Source: Bacillus gaemokensis (GTDB taxonomy: Bacteria; Bacillota; Bacilli; Bacillales; Bacillaceae_G). Taken from it: 64,000 bases of DNA. The DNA lies in contig NZ_LTAQ01000001.1 of assembly GCF_001590835.1 (NCBI RefSeq), forward strand, positions 607,989 through 671,988, written 5' to 3'. Shown here piece by piece: positions 53,248-64,000 of this stretch. Made by a program: the position numbers and the translations under genes. The notes under the pieces were generated by a model that searched no databases, was not told the DNA's origin, and was given only the letters and a program-made list of their open reading frames with translations. Each line of letters starts with the position of its first letter. The stretch's first letter is position 1.

Positions 53248-55584
53248 CTACATGAAATCATACGGTGAAATGTTTTCCACATCCATTTCTTCACCATCAA
53301 TTGTTACAAGCTGTACTTCTCCTTCCGACTCCTGCAAACGACCTGCTAACGTCGTTTGACGCATTGCATCATCAAGACGATTTACCCCAGATTGAAAAGC
53401 TGATTCTTCTCCGCAAATAATTAAAAACTTTTTACTTCTCGTAATACCTGTATAGATTAAATTACGGCGCAACATTCGATAATAGCTCTTTACAATCGGC
53501 ATGATTACAATTGGGAATTCACTTCCCTGCGACTTATGAATGGAGCAGCAATAAGCATGTGTAATTTGATTTAAATCTGGCTTTATATACGTTACTTCAA
53601 TACCATCAAATGAGACGACGACCATATCTTGTTTTTCCACATTTTCTTTTGCATAAAATACAGAAACAATTTCTCCGATGTCCCCATTAAACACTTGGCT
53701 TTCTGGTTGATTTACGAGCTGTAGTACTTTATCACCTGTTCGATACACAACATCACCGTAGGCAATTTCTCTACTTTTTTCTTTTTTCGGATTGAATACT
53801 TCTTGGAGTGCCTCATTTAGCACATTAATACCTGCTGGCCCGCGGTACATAGGCGCTAAAACTTGTACATCTCTTGCGCTAAAACCTTTCGTTTTCGCGT
53901 TTTCACATACTTGCTTTACAACTTCAACAATTTGAGTTCCCGCACAACCAATAAACGAACGGTCTTTTTTATTTTGCGCTAAATCTGACGGCAACGTGCC
54001 TTTTTTTATCGCATGGGCAAGCTGAATAACAGATGATCCTTCTGCTTGACGGTAAATTTCTGTTAACTTCACTGTCGGAATTGCACCTGCATCTAATAAA
54101 TCTTTCAATACTTGTCCAGGTCCTACCGACGGCAATTGATCTTCATCACCTACAACAATTACTTGAATGTTTGTTGGCAATGATTTAAACAATTGATTCG
54201 CTAGCCAAATATCAACCATTGAAAATTCGTCAATAATAAGTAATTTCCCTTGTACAGGATCTGTTTCATTACGCTGAAAGGCTCCCTCAGGAGTCCAGCC
54301 AAGCAAGCGATGAATTGTACAAGCAGGAAGCCCTGTTGACTCACTCATTCGTTTCGCAGCTCGCCCAGTCGGAGCTGTTAACAGAATTGGAAATGGATTA
54401 TCATCACTGTAATCTTTCGGATTTAACGATAACCCATGCAGCGAAGCGTACATTTCGACAATCCCTTTAATAACAGTTGTCTTCCCTGTTCCTGGTCCAC
54501 CCGTTAATAGCATCATCGGTTTATGAAGCGCAGTTTGAATCGCCTCTTGCTGAAGTGGAGCATACTGTACTTTCAATTGCTCCTCAATTTCCCCTAATGT
54601 TAACAGTACCTCCGCTTCAGGAAACGAAGGCGTCTCTTCTTGATTCATAAGACGGCGAATTGATTTGACAACACCCTTTTCAGAATAGAATAAAGACGCT
54701 AAATAAATGCGATTTTCTTCTATTATGACTTTCCCTTCGCCTTGCATCATTTCAACACATTGTAATATATCTTCTTCCGTCACAACACCATCTTGATTAT
54801 TTAAAAGCGACACAGTTTCTCGAACAAGTTGATCTTTTTCCATATAAACATGACCTTCTTGTAACGAAACATTTTCTAACGAGTAGAAACATCCTGCTCG
54901 CACACGGTCGTTATGGTTACCAGATATCCCAAGCGCTCGTCCTATATCATCAGCTCTTCCAAAACCGATGCCATCAACTTCCTCAATAAGTTGATATGGA
55001 TTATTCCGAATTACCTCAAGTGTCATTTCTTTGTATTGCTGATAAATTTTAATTGAGAGCTTCGTTCCAAATCCATAACCATTTAAAAAGCTCATAACTT
55101 TTTCAAGGCCTTGGTGTTCAATAATTGTGTCATATATTTCTTGTGCTTTTTGCTTGTTTACAACCCCCTCTAATGCAGCAGGGTCATCCATAATTTTAGA
55201 AATAGCATGTTCCCCAAGGTGATCAACAATCTTTTCCGCTGTTCTCTTCCCGATTCCTTTAAATAAATCACTTGCTAAATATTGCACCATACCTGTTTTT
55301 GTTTGGGGTAATTCTTTTTTAAATGTTTCAACTAGATATTGCTTTCCGTACTTTGGGTGGTCTTTAAAGTGACCAGTCAATGTAAACACTTCATCTTCAT
55401 GCATACGGGGAAAGTGACCGTTAATCATCACTTTTTTTTCGTCGTATGTTTCATTTGTTTCAATGATTTTCATACTGACAACGGAATAGAGGTTTTCTTC
55501 GTTGTGGAAAATGGTATGAATAACTTGTGCTTTTATAAATTTTTTCTCTTCCTCAAACAAATCCATCGCATGTTGATTTCCCAT
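53248..55584 (-). CDS. recD2: ATP-dependent DNA helicase RecD2 (YrrC)
   Basis: 778-residue RecD-like 5'-3' helicase with the N-terminal extension (1-330) that defines RecD2, including helix-hairpin-helix motifs (FKGIGKRTAEKIVDHLGEHA, EEVDGIGFGRADDIGRALGI). The SF1 helicase core has Walker A LTGGPGTGKTT near 355, motif II IIDEFSMVD, and the C-terminal UvrD-like segment AYCCSIHKSQGSEFPIVIMP. It works in DNA repair and replication-fork maintenance without RecBC. Confidence 0.95.
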   Translation of the reverse strand: MGNQHAMDLFEEEKKFIKAQVIHTIFHNEENLYSVVSMKIIETNETYDEKKVMINGHFPRMHEDEVFTLTGHFKDHPKYGKQYLVETFKKELPQTKTGMVQYLASDLFKGIGKRTAEKIVDHLGEHAISKIMDDPAALEGVVNKQKAQEIYDTIIEHQGLEKVMSFLNGYGFGTKLSIKIYQQYKEMTLEVIRNNPYQLIEEVDGIGFGRADDIGRALGISGNHNDRVRAGCFYSLENVSLQEGHVYMEKDQLVRETVSLLNNQDGVVTEEDILQCVEMMQGEGKVIIEENRIYLASLFYSEKGVVKSIRRLMNQEETPSFPEAEVLLTLGEIEEQLKVQYAPLQQEAIQTALHKPMMLLTGGPGTGKTTVIKGIVEMYASLHGLSLNPKDYSDDNPFPILLTAPTGRAAKRMSESTGLPACTIHRLLGWTPEGAFQRNETDPVQGKLLIIDEFSMVDIWLANQLFKSLPTNIQVIVVGDEDQLPSVGPGQVLKDLLDAGAIPTVKLTEIYRQAEGSSVIQLAHAIKKGTLPSDLAQNKKDRSFIGCAGTQIVEVVKQVCENAKTKGFSARDVQVLAPMYRGPAGINVLNEALQEVFNPKKEKSREIAYGDVVYRTGDKVLQLVNQPESQVFNGDIGEIVSVFYAKENVEKQDMVVVSFDGIEVTYIKPDLNQITHAYCCSIHKSQGSEFPIVIMPIVKSYYRMLRRNLIYTGITRSKKFLIICGEESAFQSGVNRLDDAMRQTTLAGRLQESEGEVQLVTIDGEEMDVENISPYDFM

Positions 55585-55613
55585 CTTTCCTCTCCTTTCC
55601 GGTCTCTCTCACT

Positions 55614-55676
55614 TTAACGAGCAGTAAAGCCCCCACCTTATTCTTCCAAATTAGATGAGGGGTAACTGCACGTTAA
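55614..55676. repeat. long imperfect hairpin between yrrB and recD2
   Basis: TTAACG...CAGT...CCCC (from 55614) pairs with GGGG...ACTG...CGTTAA (to 55676), a 62-base element with small internal loops and no T tract. Its GCAGTAAAGCCCCCACCT arm recalls dispersed palindromic elements of this group; that link is inference. Confidence 0.45.
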
Positions 55677-55686
55677 GGTACAATCT

Positions 55687-56346
55687 CTATTCAGCCTCTT
55701 GTTCTAATAAACGAACACCATTTCCTGCTAAAAAGTGATCTGGCTGAATCTCAGTCGCCTTCTTAAATAGAGCAAGTGCTTTCTCATTATTTTCCTCAAA
55801 CACATATGCCACACCTAAATTGTAATATGCATCTGCATGCTCTTCGTCCATTTGTAATACCTTTTCAAAATAAGGTTTTGCGTATTGAATATGTTCTAGT
55901 CGTGCAAAGCATAGTCCGCATTGGAATACTGCTTCTACATCCGTCTCATCTAATTCAGCTGCTCTTTGTAAAAATGGCAGTGCAAGACGATCATTCCCAA
56001 GTTGCACATGTGTAATCCCAAGCATAAACGTCACGTCTGCTGATTGTAACCCAGCTTTCATTGCTTGTTCAAATACCGCTTTTGCTTCTGCAAATTGCTC
56101 TTGTCCATAATATACGTTTCCTAACCCATAATAGGCGGCAGCTGATTTTTCATCTAGCTCTATTGCACGTTTATAAAACAGAATCGCACGCTCACTATCA
56201 CCTAGTACATCTAATAAATTTGCAAAGTTGACGTATCCAAGTGCATCTTTCGGATTTTCTTCAATTGCCTCTGTAAAGTTTTTGGCTGCTTCTTCCCAGT
56301 TTCCTTCTTGCATATATTGAATGCCTGCTTCAAGTTTATTTGACAT
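55687..56346 (-). CDS. yrrB: TPR-repeat protein YrrB
   Basis: 219 residues from the ATG at 56346 after GAGGTGAGG. It consists almost wholly of six tetratricopeptide repeats, each about 34 residues (GIQYMQEGNWEEAAKNFTEA, AAYYGLGNVYYGQEQFAEAK, ADAYYNLGVAYVFEENNEKA). Soluble scaffold for protein binding; the partner is unknown. Lies between mnmA and recD2 as in B. subtilis. Confidence 0.93.
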   Translation of the reverse strand: MSNKLEAGIQYMQEGNWEEAAKNFTEAIEENPKDALGYVNFANLLDVLGDSERAILFYKRAIELDEKSAAAYYGLGNVYYGQEQFAEAKAVFEQAMKAGLQSADVTFMLGITHVQLGNDRLALPFLQRAAELDETDVEAVFQCGLCFARLEHIQYAKPYFEKVLQMDEEHADAYYNLGVAYVFEENNEKALALFKKATEIQPDHFLAGNGVRLLEQEAE

Positions 56347-56414
56347 GTTCCTCACCTCTACAACAAATTATAACAAAGAATCTATTTTCCAAGCGAACAA
56401 AAATTCGCTGTTGT

Positions 56415-56453
56415 AAAAAAGAAACCTCTGACCGCTAATCGGCAGAGGCTTCT
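56415..56453 (-). terminator. mnmA terminator
   Basis: Stem GAAACCTCTGACCG/CGGCAGAGGCTTC (one mismatch) with a T6 tract on the minus strand. Confidence 0.78.
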
Positions 56454-56458
56454 CAATT

Positions 56459-58736
<2,278 letters not shown>

Positions 58737-58771
58737 CAGATCTCCTTCTTTCCAAATCGTTTCACAAGGAA

Positions 58772-59188
58772 TTAAATGTAAAACATATAGCCCCCGTGAT
58801 TTTCTTCCTCATAGCGTACTAAATCTTCTAAAGTTGTACTATCTAATACTTCTTGTACGGCATCACGAACACGCATCCATAACTGGCGCTGCGCTGGTTC
58901 TTCCTCTTCTATCATTTCAACCACGCTAATCGGACCTTCTAAAACACGAATTACATCACCAGCTGTAATGTTAGCTGGTTGGTCAGATAATACGTAACCA
59001 CCGTATGCGCCGCGTGTACTCTTTACAAGACGAGCGTTACGGAGTGGAGAAATTAATTGCTCTAAATAATGTTCAGATAAGTCATGTGCCTGCGCGATTG
59101 ATTTTAAAGAAATCGGGCCCTCACCAAACTTTTTCGCAAGATCAATCATAATTGTTAAGCCGTAACGGCCTTTCGTTGAAATTTTCAT
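58772..59188 (-). CDS. cymR: cysteine metabolism repressor CymR
   Basis: 138-residue Rrf2-family regulator. Winged helix at the N-terminus (MKISTKGRYGLTIMIDLAKK, IAQAHDLSEHYLEQLISPLR, STRGAYGGYVLSDQP) and a dimerisation helix. Unlike iron-sulfur Rrf2 proteins it contains no cysteine, as in CymR, which acts in complex with CysK. It represses cysteine synthesis and uptake genes; the yrrT-mtnN-mccAB operon at 34.8-38.3 kb is a known B. subtilis target. Confidence 0.93.
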   Translation of the reverse strand: MKISTKGRYGLTIMIDLAKKFGEGPISLKSIAQAHDLSEHYLEQLISPLRNARLVKSTRGAYGGYVLSDQPANITAGDVIRVLEGPISVVEMIEEEEPAQRQLWMRVRDAVQEVLDSTTLEDLVRYEEENHGGYMFYI

Positions 59189-59494
59189 CTATTTCGCACC
59201 TCTTTTCAAATTTTCACTTCTATTGGTCAAATCTTTATTCGTAAAAAGAACACAATTTAAAATCCTATGAAATTATAGCATAATATAGTATTATAAGAAA
59301 TTTCAACTTGTGTATTCAAAATGATAACACAAAATCATATTGAAAAACTCGGAAATTATTACAATTAAGAGAAAAATGAAAAACCTTTATGTAATCACTT
59401 ACATAATACACTTACATACATCATTACGTTTTAGTTTTCCACTCAAAAGATGATACCATATAATGAGAATATATACTAAGGGAGACGGTTATTA
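59189..59494. other. divergent spacer between cymR and rarA
   Basis: 306 bases, strongly AT-rich, with promoter potential both ways. Repeats of TTACAT/TTACATA occur at 59390-59425. No clear operator or small gene was seen. Confidence 0.45.
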
Positions 59495-60769
59495 ATGAAA
59501 CAACCACTCGCACATCGAATGCGTCCGGTAAACATTACAGAAATAATTGGGCAAGAGCATTTAGTTGGTGAAGGGAAAATTTTATGGCGAATGGTTCAGG
59601 CAAACCATTTCCAGTCGATGATTTTGTACGGTCCTCCTGGCACAGGAAAAACATCAATTGCAAGCGCCATCGCGGGCAGTACCGGGACGCCATTTCGCCT
59701 ATTAAATGCTGTTACTCATAATAAAAAAGATATGGAAGTTGTTGTGCAAGAAGCGAAAATGCACCGCCACCTTGTTTTAATTTTAGATGAAGTTCACCGC
59801 TTAGATAAAGCAAAACAAGACTTTCTCTTACCACATTTAGAAAGCGGGCTTCTTACCTTAATTGGGGCAACAACGAGCAATCCATTCCATGCAATTAACT
59901 CCGCTATTCGTAGCCGTTGCCAAATCTTTGAACTACATGCACTAACAGAAGATGATATTTTAATTGGTTTAACACGCGCGCTTGAAGATAAAGAAAAAGG
60001 TCTAGGCGAATATGATGTAACTGTTACAGATGAAGCACTACGTCACTTTGCAAATGCATCAGGCGGAGATATGCGTTCCGCATATAACGCACTGGAGCTT
60101 GCTGTTTTGTCTAGCTTTACAACCAATAATCAAGCAGCTGAAATCACACTGGAAATCGCCGAAGAATGTTTACAGAAAAAAAGTTTTGTTCATGACAAAG
60201 GCGGAGATGCTCATTATGACGTACTATCTGCGTTTCAAAAATCAGTACGAGGTAGCGACGTGAATGCTGCACTTCACTATTTAGCTCGGCTCATTGAAGC
60301 CGGTGACTTGCAAAGCATCGGCAGACGCCTGCTTATTATGGCATATGAAGATATCGGACTAGCTAACCCACAAGCTGGACCACGAACACTCGCTGCGATT
60401 GAATCAGCAGAACGCGTTGGGTTTCCTGAAGCTCGTATCCCACTTGCCAATGCCGTTATCGAGCTTTGCCTTTCTCCAAAATCGAATTCAGCATACAAGG
60501 CACTTGATGCAGCACTTCACGACTTACGGAATGGTCAAACAGGCGATGTACCAAGTCATTTGAAAGATAGTCATTATAAAGGTGCTGAATCGCTAGGTAG
60601 AGGCGTTGGATACTTATATCCACACGATTATCCAAACGGATGGATCGAGCAACAATACTTGCCCGATAAAATTAAAAACAAGCAATACTATAAACCAAAA
60701 ACGACTGGAAAATTTGAACAAGCACTCTCTACTGTTTACGAAAGATTGCAAAACTCGCATAAAAAGTAA
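59495..60769 (+). CDS. rarA: replication-associated recombination ATPase RarA (YrvN/MgsA)
   Basis: 424-residue AAA+ ATPase. Walker A GPPGTGKTSIAS near 46, Walker B LILDEVHRLDKAKQ near 95, sensor ATTSNPF, arginine-finger region AIRSRCQIFELHAL. A C-terminal MgsA domain (IGRRLLIMAYEDIGLANPQA onward) forms the tetramer. It acts at stalled replication forks with RecA and SSB. Confidence 0.96.
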   Translation: MKQPLAHRMRPVNITEIIGQEHLVGEGKILWRMVQANHFQSMILYGPPGTGKTSIASAIAGSTGTPFRLLNAVTHNKKDMEVVVQEAKMHRHLVLILDEVHRLDKAKQDFLLPHLESGLLTLIGATTSNPFHAINSAIRSRCQIFELHALTEDDILIGLTRALEDKEKGLGEYDVTVTDEALRHFANASGGDMRSAYNALELAVLSSFTTNNQAAEITLEIAEECLQKKSFVHDKGGDAHYDVLSAFQKSVRGSDVNAALHYLARLIEAGDLQSIGRRLLIMAYEDIGLANPQAGPRTLAAIESAERVGFPEARIPLANAVIELCLSPKSNSAYKALDAALHDLRNGQTGDVPSHLKDSHYKGAESLGRGVGYLYPHDYPNGWIEQQYLPDKIKNKQYYKPKTTGKFEQALSTVYERLQNSHKK

Positions 60770-60820
60770 TCTAAAAGGGAATTCTAAGCAAAAACGATAC
60801 GATTACTGGAGGTTTCGCTT

Positions 60821-61465
60821 ATGAAAACGCGCCAAGATGCATGGACTAGAGAAGACGATCTCCTTTTAGCAGAAACCGTTTTACGACATATTCGCACAGG
60901 AAGCACACAACTAAAAGCGTTTGATGAAGTTGGAGACAAATTAAACCGCACTTCTGCCGCTTGTGGGTTTCGCTGGAATGCTGAAGTTAGACAAAATTAC
61001 GAGGATGCGGTACAGCTTGCGAAGAAGCAAAGAAAAGATTTAAAGCGTTCTGAAGCAAATGTAGAAAAACAGCAGCTATTAGAGCCAAAAACCAAAATCG
61101 TAATTGACGCTGAATTTTCTGAAGAGCTTATCCCGAGTAAAGCTTCCCTTACAATACAAGATGTGATCGTATTTTTGCAAAACTTGGAGCACAATAATCC
61201 TCACGTAGAAAAGGTACAAATTGAAAATGAAGGCTTGCATACGCAGCTTGCTTCGTTACAAAAAACGAATAATGAACTAGAAGCAAAACTAGCAGTATTA
61301 ACAAAACAGCAACAAGCCATCGAAGAAGATTATGCAATGCTTGTTAGAATTATGGACCGCGCTCGAAAACTTGTGTTAGTAGATGAACAGGCAGATCAAA
61401 TTGCCCCTATTTTCAAAACAGATCAGAACGGAAATTTAGATATTATTTATACGGCTGAAAATTAA
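60821..61465 (+). CDS. RsfA-family (Myb-like) prespore transcription regulator
   Basis: 214 residues. N-terminal SANT/Myb-like helix-turn-helix (RQDAWTREDDLLLAETVLRH, FDEVGDKLNRTSAACGFRWN, EVRQNYEDAV) and a C-terminal coiled coil (about 125-175, LQKTNNELEAKLAVLTKQQQ). B. subtilis RsfA modulates sigma-F genes in the forespore; this is a paralogue and its targets are unknown. It is 51 bases downstream of rarA with GGAGG before its ATG. Confidence 0.88.
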   Translation: MKTRQDAWTREDDLLLAETVLRHIRTGSTQLKAFDEVGDKLNRTSAACGFRWNAEVRQNYEDAVQLAKKQRKDLKRSEANVEKQQLLEPKTKIVIDAEFSEELIPSKASLTIQDVIVFLQNLEHNNPHVEKVQIENEGLHTQLASLQKTNNELEAKLAVLTKQQQAIEEDYAMLVRIMDRARKLVLVDEQADQIAPIFKTDQNGNLDIIYTAEN

Positions 61466-61507
61466 AATACTCCCCACCTAACATTGAAAGGTGGGGAGTA
61501 TTTTTTA
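61466..61507 (+). terminator. terminator of the rsfA-like gene
   Basis: Perfect 13-bp stem ATACTCCCCACCT/AGGTGGGGAGTAT with T6 tract. Confidence 0.9.
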
Positions 61508-61589
61508 TATAAATCTAAAAACAGATAAGGGAATATATTACTTTTATGTGATTATAAACCTAACGAATTATTGAGGGGAGAGGTTATCT

Positions 61590-61775
61590 ATTTCACTAAC
61601 AATTTTCAAAATTACACTTGGTATTCTCGTTGTGATTTTAGGATTTTTCACAATTAAAAGCTTAAACAAGACTTCCTCATACAAATCGGATAAATATGAT
61701 AATTATTTATTATTTTTAGTCGCCTTTGAATCTATTTTATTACCGATGTGGGTATTTCATTTCAAAATGAATTAA
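61590..61775 (+). CDS. small membrane protein with apparent ATT start
   Basis: The frame from ATT 61590 reads SLTIFKITLGILVVILGFF, then TIKSLNKTSSYKSDKYDNY, LLFLVAFESILLPMWVFHFK and MN: two membrane helices round a polar loop, 61 residues. GAGAGG lies 6 bases upstream, so the ribosome site points at ATT, and an in-frame TGA lies just before; no ATG, GTG or TTG is available early. Either ATT is used or the gene is silenced by a start mutation. The last 14 bases overlap the convergent gene. Confidence 0.5.
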   Translation: MSLTIFKITLGILVVILGFFTIKSLNKTSSYKSDKYDNYLLFLVAFESILLPMWVFHFKMN

Positions 61776-62016
61776 TATACATGAAAGATAGCTCTTTCAC
61801 TTCTAAGTTATGCCTATCAGCCGCCTCTTTCGCAACTTCCATCGCTTCTTCTTTCGTTTTCAAATGTTCCGCAATTACTTGACATGCTTGGCAATACGCT
61901 TTTTCATTTCCAGCCAATTTATGAGTAATTCCATTTTTACAGCTAAATTTTACAAGCCATCCTTTTGAATTTTCCCATACTCCTACAAATGCTACCGCTG
62001 GATGTAATTGTTCCAT
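61762..62016 (-). CDS. conserved-looking small protein of unknown function
   Basis: 84 residues: VAFVGVWENSKGWLVKFSCK, a CQAC pair (42-45), and a helical AEHLKTKEEAMEVAKEAADR stretch. It looks like a small globular protein whose two cysteines could bind metal. No family is recognised. AGGGGGA precedes the ATG; it is transcribed alone. Confidence 0.72.
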   Translation of the reverse strand: MEQLHPAVAFVGVWENSKGWLVKFSCKNGITHKLAGNEKAYCQACQVIAEHLKTKEEAMEVAKEAADRHNLEVKELSFMYINSF

Positions 62017-62105
62017 GCTTTCTCCCCCTAGCTAAGTGTAAGTATTTCCAATTATATTATAAACGGTAAATAAAAATATACGGATAAATACATCCATTAG
62101 AAACC

Positions 62106-62142
62106 AAAAAGTGTATTCCTCTAATGAGGAATACACTTTTTT
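62106..62142 (-). terminator. tcdA terminator
   Basis: Perfect 16-bp stem AAAAAGTGTATTCCTC/GAGGAATACACTTTTT with tight loop, downstream of tcdA. Confidence 0.9.
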
Positions 62143-62147
62143 ATCCG

Positions 62148-62915
62148 TTATTCTTGCCCTACACGCTTCACTTCTACATGCTTCAAACGTTCACGCACAA
62201 CGTGACTTGCCATAATTAAGCCAGCCACAGATGGTACGAATGCATTTGAGGAAGGTGGTAATTTCGCTTTACGAATTTTTGCGTTTTCGTCTGGAACGAT
62301 TTCTTTACGAACCTCTTCGCGAATTACGATTGGATTTTCGTCAGAAAATACAACTTTCACACCTTTTTTAATACCTTCTTTGCGAAGCTTCGTACGAATC
62401 ACTTTCGCAATCGGGTCTGTATGTGTTTTAGAAATATCCGCAATACGGAAACGAGTTGGATCCATTTTATTTGCTGCACCCATACTTGAGATGATTTTAA
62501 TTTTTCGTCGCAAGCATTGTTTAATTAAATGAATTTTGAACGTAATTGTATCAGATGCATCCACTACGAAATCTAAACCATGTTTAAAGAACTCTTCATA
62601 CGTTTCATCTGTATAAAACATTTCTAATCCAATTACTTCACAGTCTGGATTAATATCAGCAATACGCTCTTTCATTAATTCTACTTTTGAACGACCTACT
62701 GTAGAAATTAATGCATGAATTTGACGGTTCACATTTGTAATATCAACAACGTCTTTATCAACCAATACAAGACGTCCTACACCAGAACGTGCTAACGCTT
62801 CTGCTGCAAACGAACCTACGCCGCCAATCCCTAAAATACCTACTGTACTATTTTTTAATATTTCAAGACCTTCTTTTCCGAAGGCTAGTTCATTACGTGA
62901 AAATTGATGTAACAT
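62148..62915 (-). CDS. tcdA: tRNA threonylcarbamoyladenosine dehydratase TcdA (YrvM)
   Basis: 255 residues from the ATG at 62915 (AGGAGTG 8 bases before), a normal length; the frame is open upstream but without a ribosome site. E1-like ThiF fold: VGILGIGGVGSFAAEALARS near 26 (ATP loop), RLVLVDKDVVDITNVNRQIH, and FVVDASDTITFKIHLIKQCL. It cyclises t6A37 to ct6A in ANN-decoding tRNAs. Lies between aspS and the small-gene cluster. Confidence 0.93.
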   Translation of the reverse strand: MLHQFSRNELAFGKEGLEILKNSTVGILGIGGVGSFAAEALARSGVGRLVLVDKDVVDITNVNRQIHALISTVGRSKVELMKERIADINPDCEVIGLEMFYTDETYEEFFKHGLDFVVDASDTITFKIHLIKQCLRRKIKIISSMGAANKMDPTRFRIADISKTHTDPIAKVIRTKLRKEGIKKGVKVVFSDENPIVIREEVRKEIVPDENAKIRKAKLPPSSNAFVPSVAGLIMASHVVRERLKHVEVKRVGQE

Positions 62916-63083
62916 GCGTCCTACACTCCTATTACAAAAATGGTCTACCATGTATTCTAGCGTTTTTCCGACTATTTGTATAGAAAAAGTTATAGAATTC
63001 CTAAAAATACATATCCAAAAAGGATAATACAGGAAATCAAGTTGTTCCAGTCCTAAAAAATCCCGAAAATACAAAAAGTGTAG

Positions 63084-63446
63084 CCGCTATCTTGACCGGA
63101 CTTTTTAAACCTCCTCTTCAAATCCTTCTTTAAAAGGAGGATTCAGAGAGCCGAGCTGTTCGAGACGCTGAAGCCAGGAGGAGCAGAGTGTAGAGGGACT
63201 ACACGAGCACCGGACTGGCGAAGCAACGAAGAAATGCGACCGCTATCTGAACCGGACTTATCTGAACCGGACTTTTTAAACCTCCTCTTCAAATCCTTCT
63301 TTAAAAAGGAGGATTCAGAGAGCCGAGCTGTTCGAGGCGCTGAAGCCAGGAGGAGCAGAGTGTAGAGGGACTACACGAGCACCGGACTGGCGAAGCAACG
63401 AAGAAATGCGACCGCTATCTGAACCGGACTTTTTAAACCTCCAACC
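63084..63446. repeat. tandem GC-rich direct repeat
   Basis: Unit 1 (63084-63239, 156 bp) and unit 2 (63240-63411, 172 bp) are almost identical from CCGCTATCT to AAATGCGA; a partial third copy starts at 63412. Unit 2 has a 15-bp internal duplication (TATCTGAACCGGACT twice) and one extra A. GC is near 50%, well above the surroundings. An internal hairpin GTGTAG-AGGGA-CTACAC occurs in both. No frame looks coding; it could be a structured RNA or dispersed repeat. Confidence 0.85.
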
Positions 63447-63453
63447 TCCGCTA

Positions 63454-63492
63454 AAAAAAGCCTAGATGGGTTTAGTATAACCACCTAGGCTC
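63454..63492 (-). terminator. aspS terminator
   Basis: Stem GCCTAG-TGG/CCA-CTAGGC with one bulge, followed by TTTTTTT on the minus strand. Confidence 0.85.
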
Positions 63493-63497
63493 CGTTC

Positions 63498-64000
63498 CTA
63501 CTTCTCTTCTTTTACGTTTAATTGTAAATATAACTCTTCAAGCTGCGCTCCTGAAACCGGACTTGGAGCATCTGTTAACAGACAGCTTGCACTTGCTGTT
63601 TTCGGGAATGCAATTGTATCACGAAGGTTTGTACGACCTGCAAGTAACATAACAAGACGGTCTAAACCTAATGCGATTCCGCCATGTGGTGGTGTACCAT
63701 ATTCGAATGCTTCTAATAAGAAACCGAATTGTTCTTGTGCTTCTTCTTGCGTGAAACCAAGTGCTTTGAACATCTTCTCTTGTACATCACGCTCATAAAT
63801 ACGAAGTGATCCACCGCCAAGCTCATAACCATTTAATACAAGGTCATATGCTTGTGCACGTGCTTTTTCTGGTGCTGTTTCTAATAGCTCAACATCTTCA
63901 CGGAATGGCATTGTGAATGGGTGATGCGCTGCGAAGTAACGATCAGCATCTTCATCGTACTCAAGAAGTGGCCAATCTGTTACCCATAGGAAATTAAATT
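63498..64000 (-). CDS. aspS: aspartyl-tRNA synthetase, C-terminal part (5' end outside window)
   Basis: The frame runs off the window edge. The visible 167 residues contain the class II C-terminal catalytic part: [46 protein letters not shown] and motif 3 [20 protein letters not shown], ending [16 protein letters not shown]. This matches bacterial AspRS with its GAD-containing long form. It charges tRNA-Asp. Confidence 0.95.
   Translation of the reverse strand, partial: FNFLWVTDWPLLEYDEDADRYFAAHHPFTMPFREDVELLETAPEKARAQAYDLVLNGYELGGGSLRIYERDVQEKMFKALGFTQEEAQEQFGFLLEAFEYGTPPHGGIALGLDRLVMLLAGRTNLRDTIAFPKTASASCLLTDAPSPVSGAQLEELYLQLNVKEEK

Noticed and set aside
62916-63074. 53-codon N-terminal extension of tcdA
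   Set aside because: The extension has no family similarity and the ATG at 62915 has the ribosome site and gives the normal protein length.
63084-63446. CRISPR array
   Set aside because: The repeats are directly adjacent, about 160 bp long, with no short repeat-spacer pattern and no cas genes nearby.

Overview
The window is chromosomal DNA from a member of the Bacillus cereus group (low-GC, spore-forming Firmicute). The evidence is gene content and order: yqeG-yqeH-aroE-yhbY, an uninterrupted sigK, sda, and the long yrr/yrv block (alaS-ireB-ruvX-yrzB-mltG-trmR-trhP1-trhP2-udk-greA-pbpI-yrrS) all match the B. subtilis/B. cereus backbone. The species is not fixed by what can be read here. Several genes are decayed, so a lineage undergoing local gene loss is plausible.

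Layout. 1-5.1 kb: ribosome-assembly and shikimate genes, the sporulation checkpoint gene sda behind a cluster of DnaA boxes, psd and sigK. 5.4-19.5 kb is accessory: a YcdB-like protein, rpmG, a small alarmone synthetase, lipoproteins, a secreted alkaline phosphatase with PhoP-type boxes, a two-gene locus coding a CHAT/caspase-like protein beside a broken histidine phosphatase, a TolB-like propeller protein, and a subtilase (Vpr type) broken by two frameshifts and two stops. 19.5-22.3 kb: two complete T-box riboswitches in tandem, both with a UAC (Tyr) specifier, ahead of phenylalanine hydroxylase and pterin carbinolamine dehydratase. 22.3-28.7 kb: catDE-like genes, an XRE-cupin regulator, acetyltransferases, a LacI-type regulator with no ordinary start codon, a HAD phosphatase and an ankyrin protein. 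28.6-31.5 kb: a Fur-boxed siderophore ABC importer. 31.6-38.3 kb: the methionine-to-cysteine operon yrrT-mtnN-mccA-mccB, with adhE lying between mccB and yrhC.

38.4-63.0 kb is the conserved housekeeping block, nearly all on the minus strand: cell-wall enzymes (PbpI, MltG), GreA, Udk, the tRNA wobble-uridine hydroxylation/methylation trio, RuvX, IreB, AlaS under an Ala T-box, RecD2, MnmA with its cysteine desulfurase, CymR, RarA, RsfA-like and TcdA. 63.08-63.45 kb holds a GC-rich tandem repeat, and the window closes inside aspS.

Functional links: CymR (58.8 kb) is the known repressor of the yrrT-mtnN-mccAB operon (34.8-38.3 kb). MnmA, YrvO, TrmR, TrhP1, TrhP2 and TcdA all modify tRNA near the anticodon. 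Three amino-acid-sensing T-boxes (Tyr, Tyr, Ala) lie in the window. No rRNA or tRNA gene, CRISPR array, prophage or intact transposase was seen.
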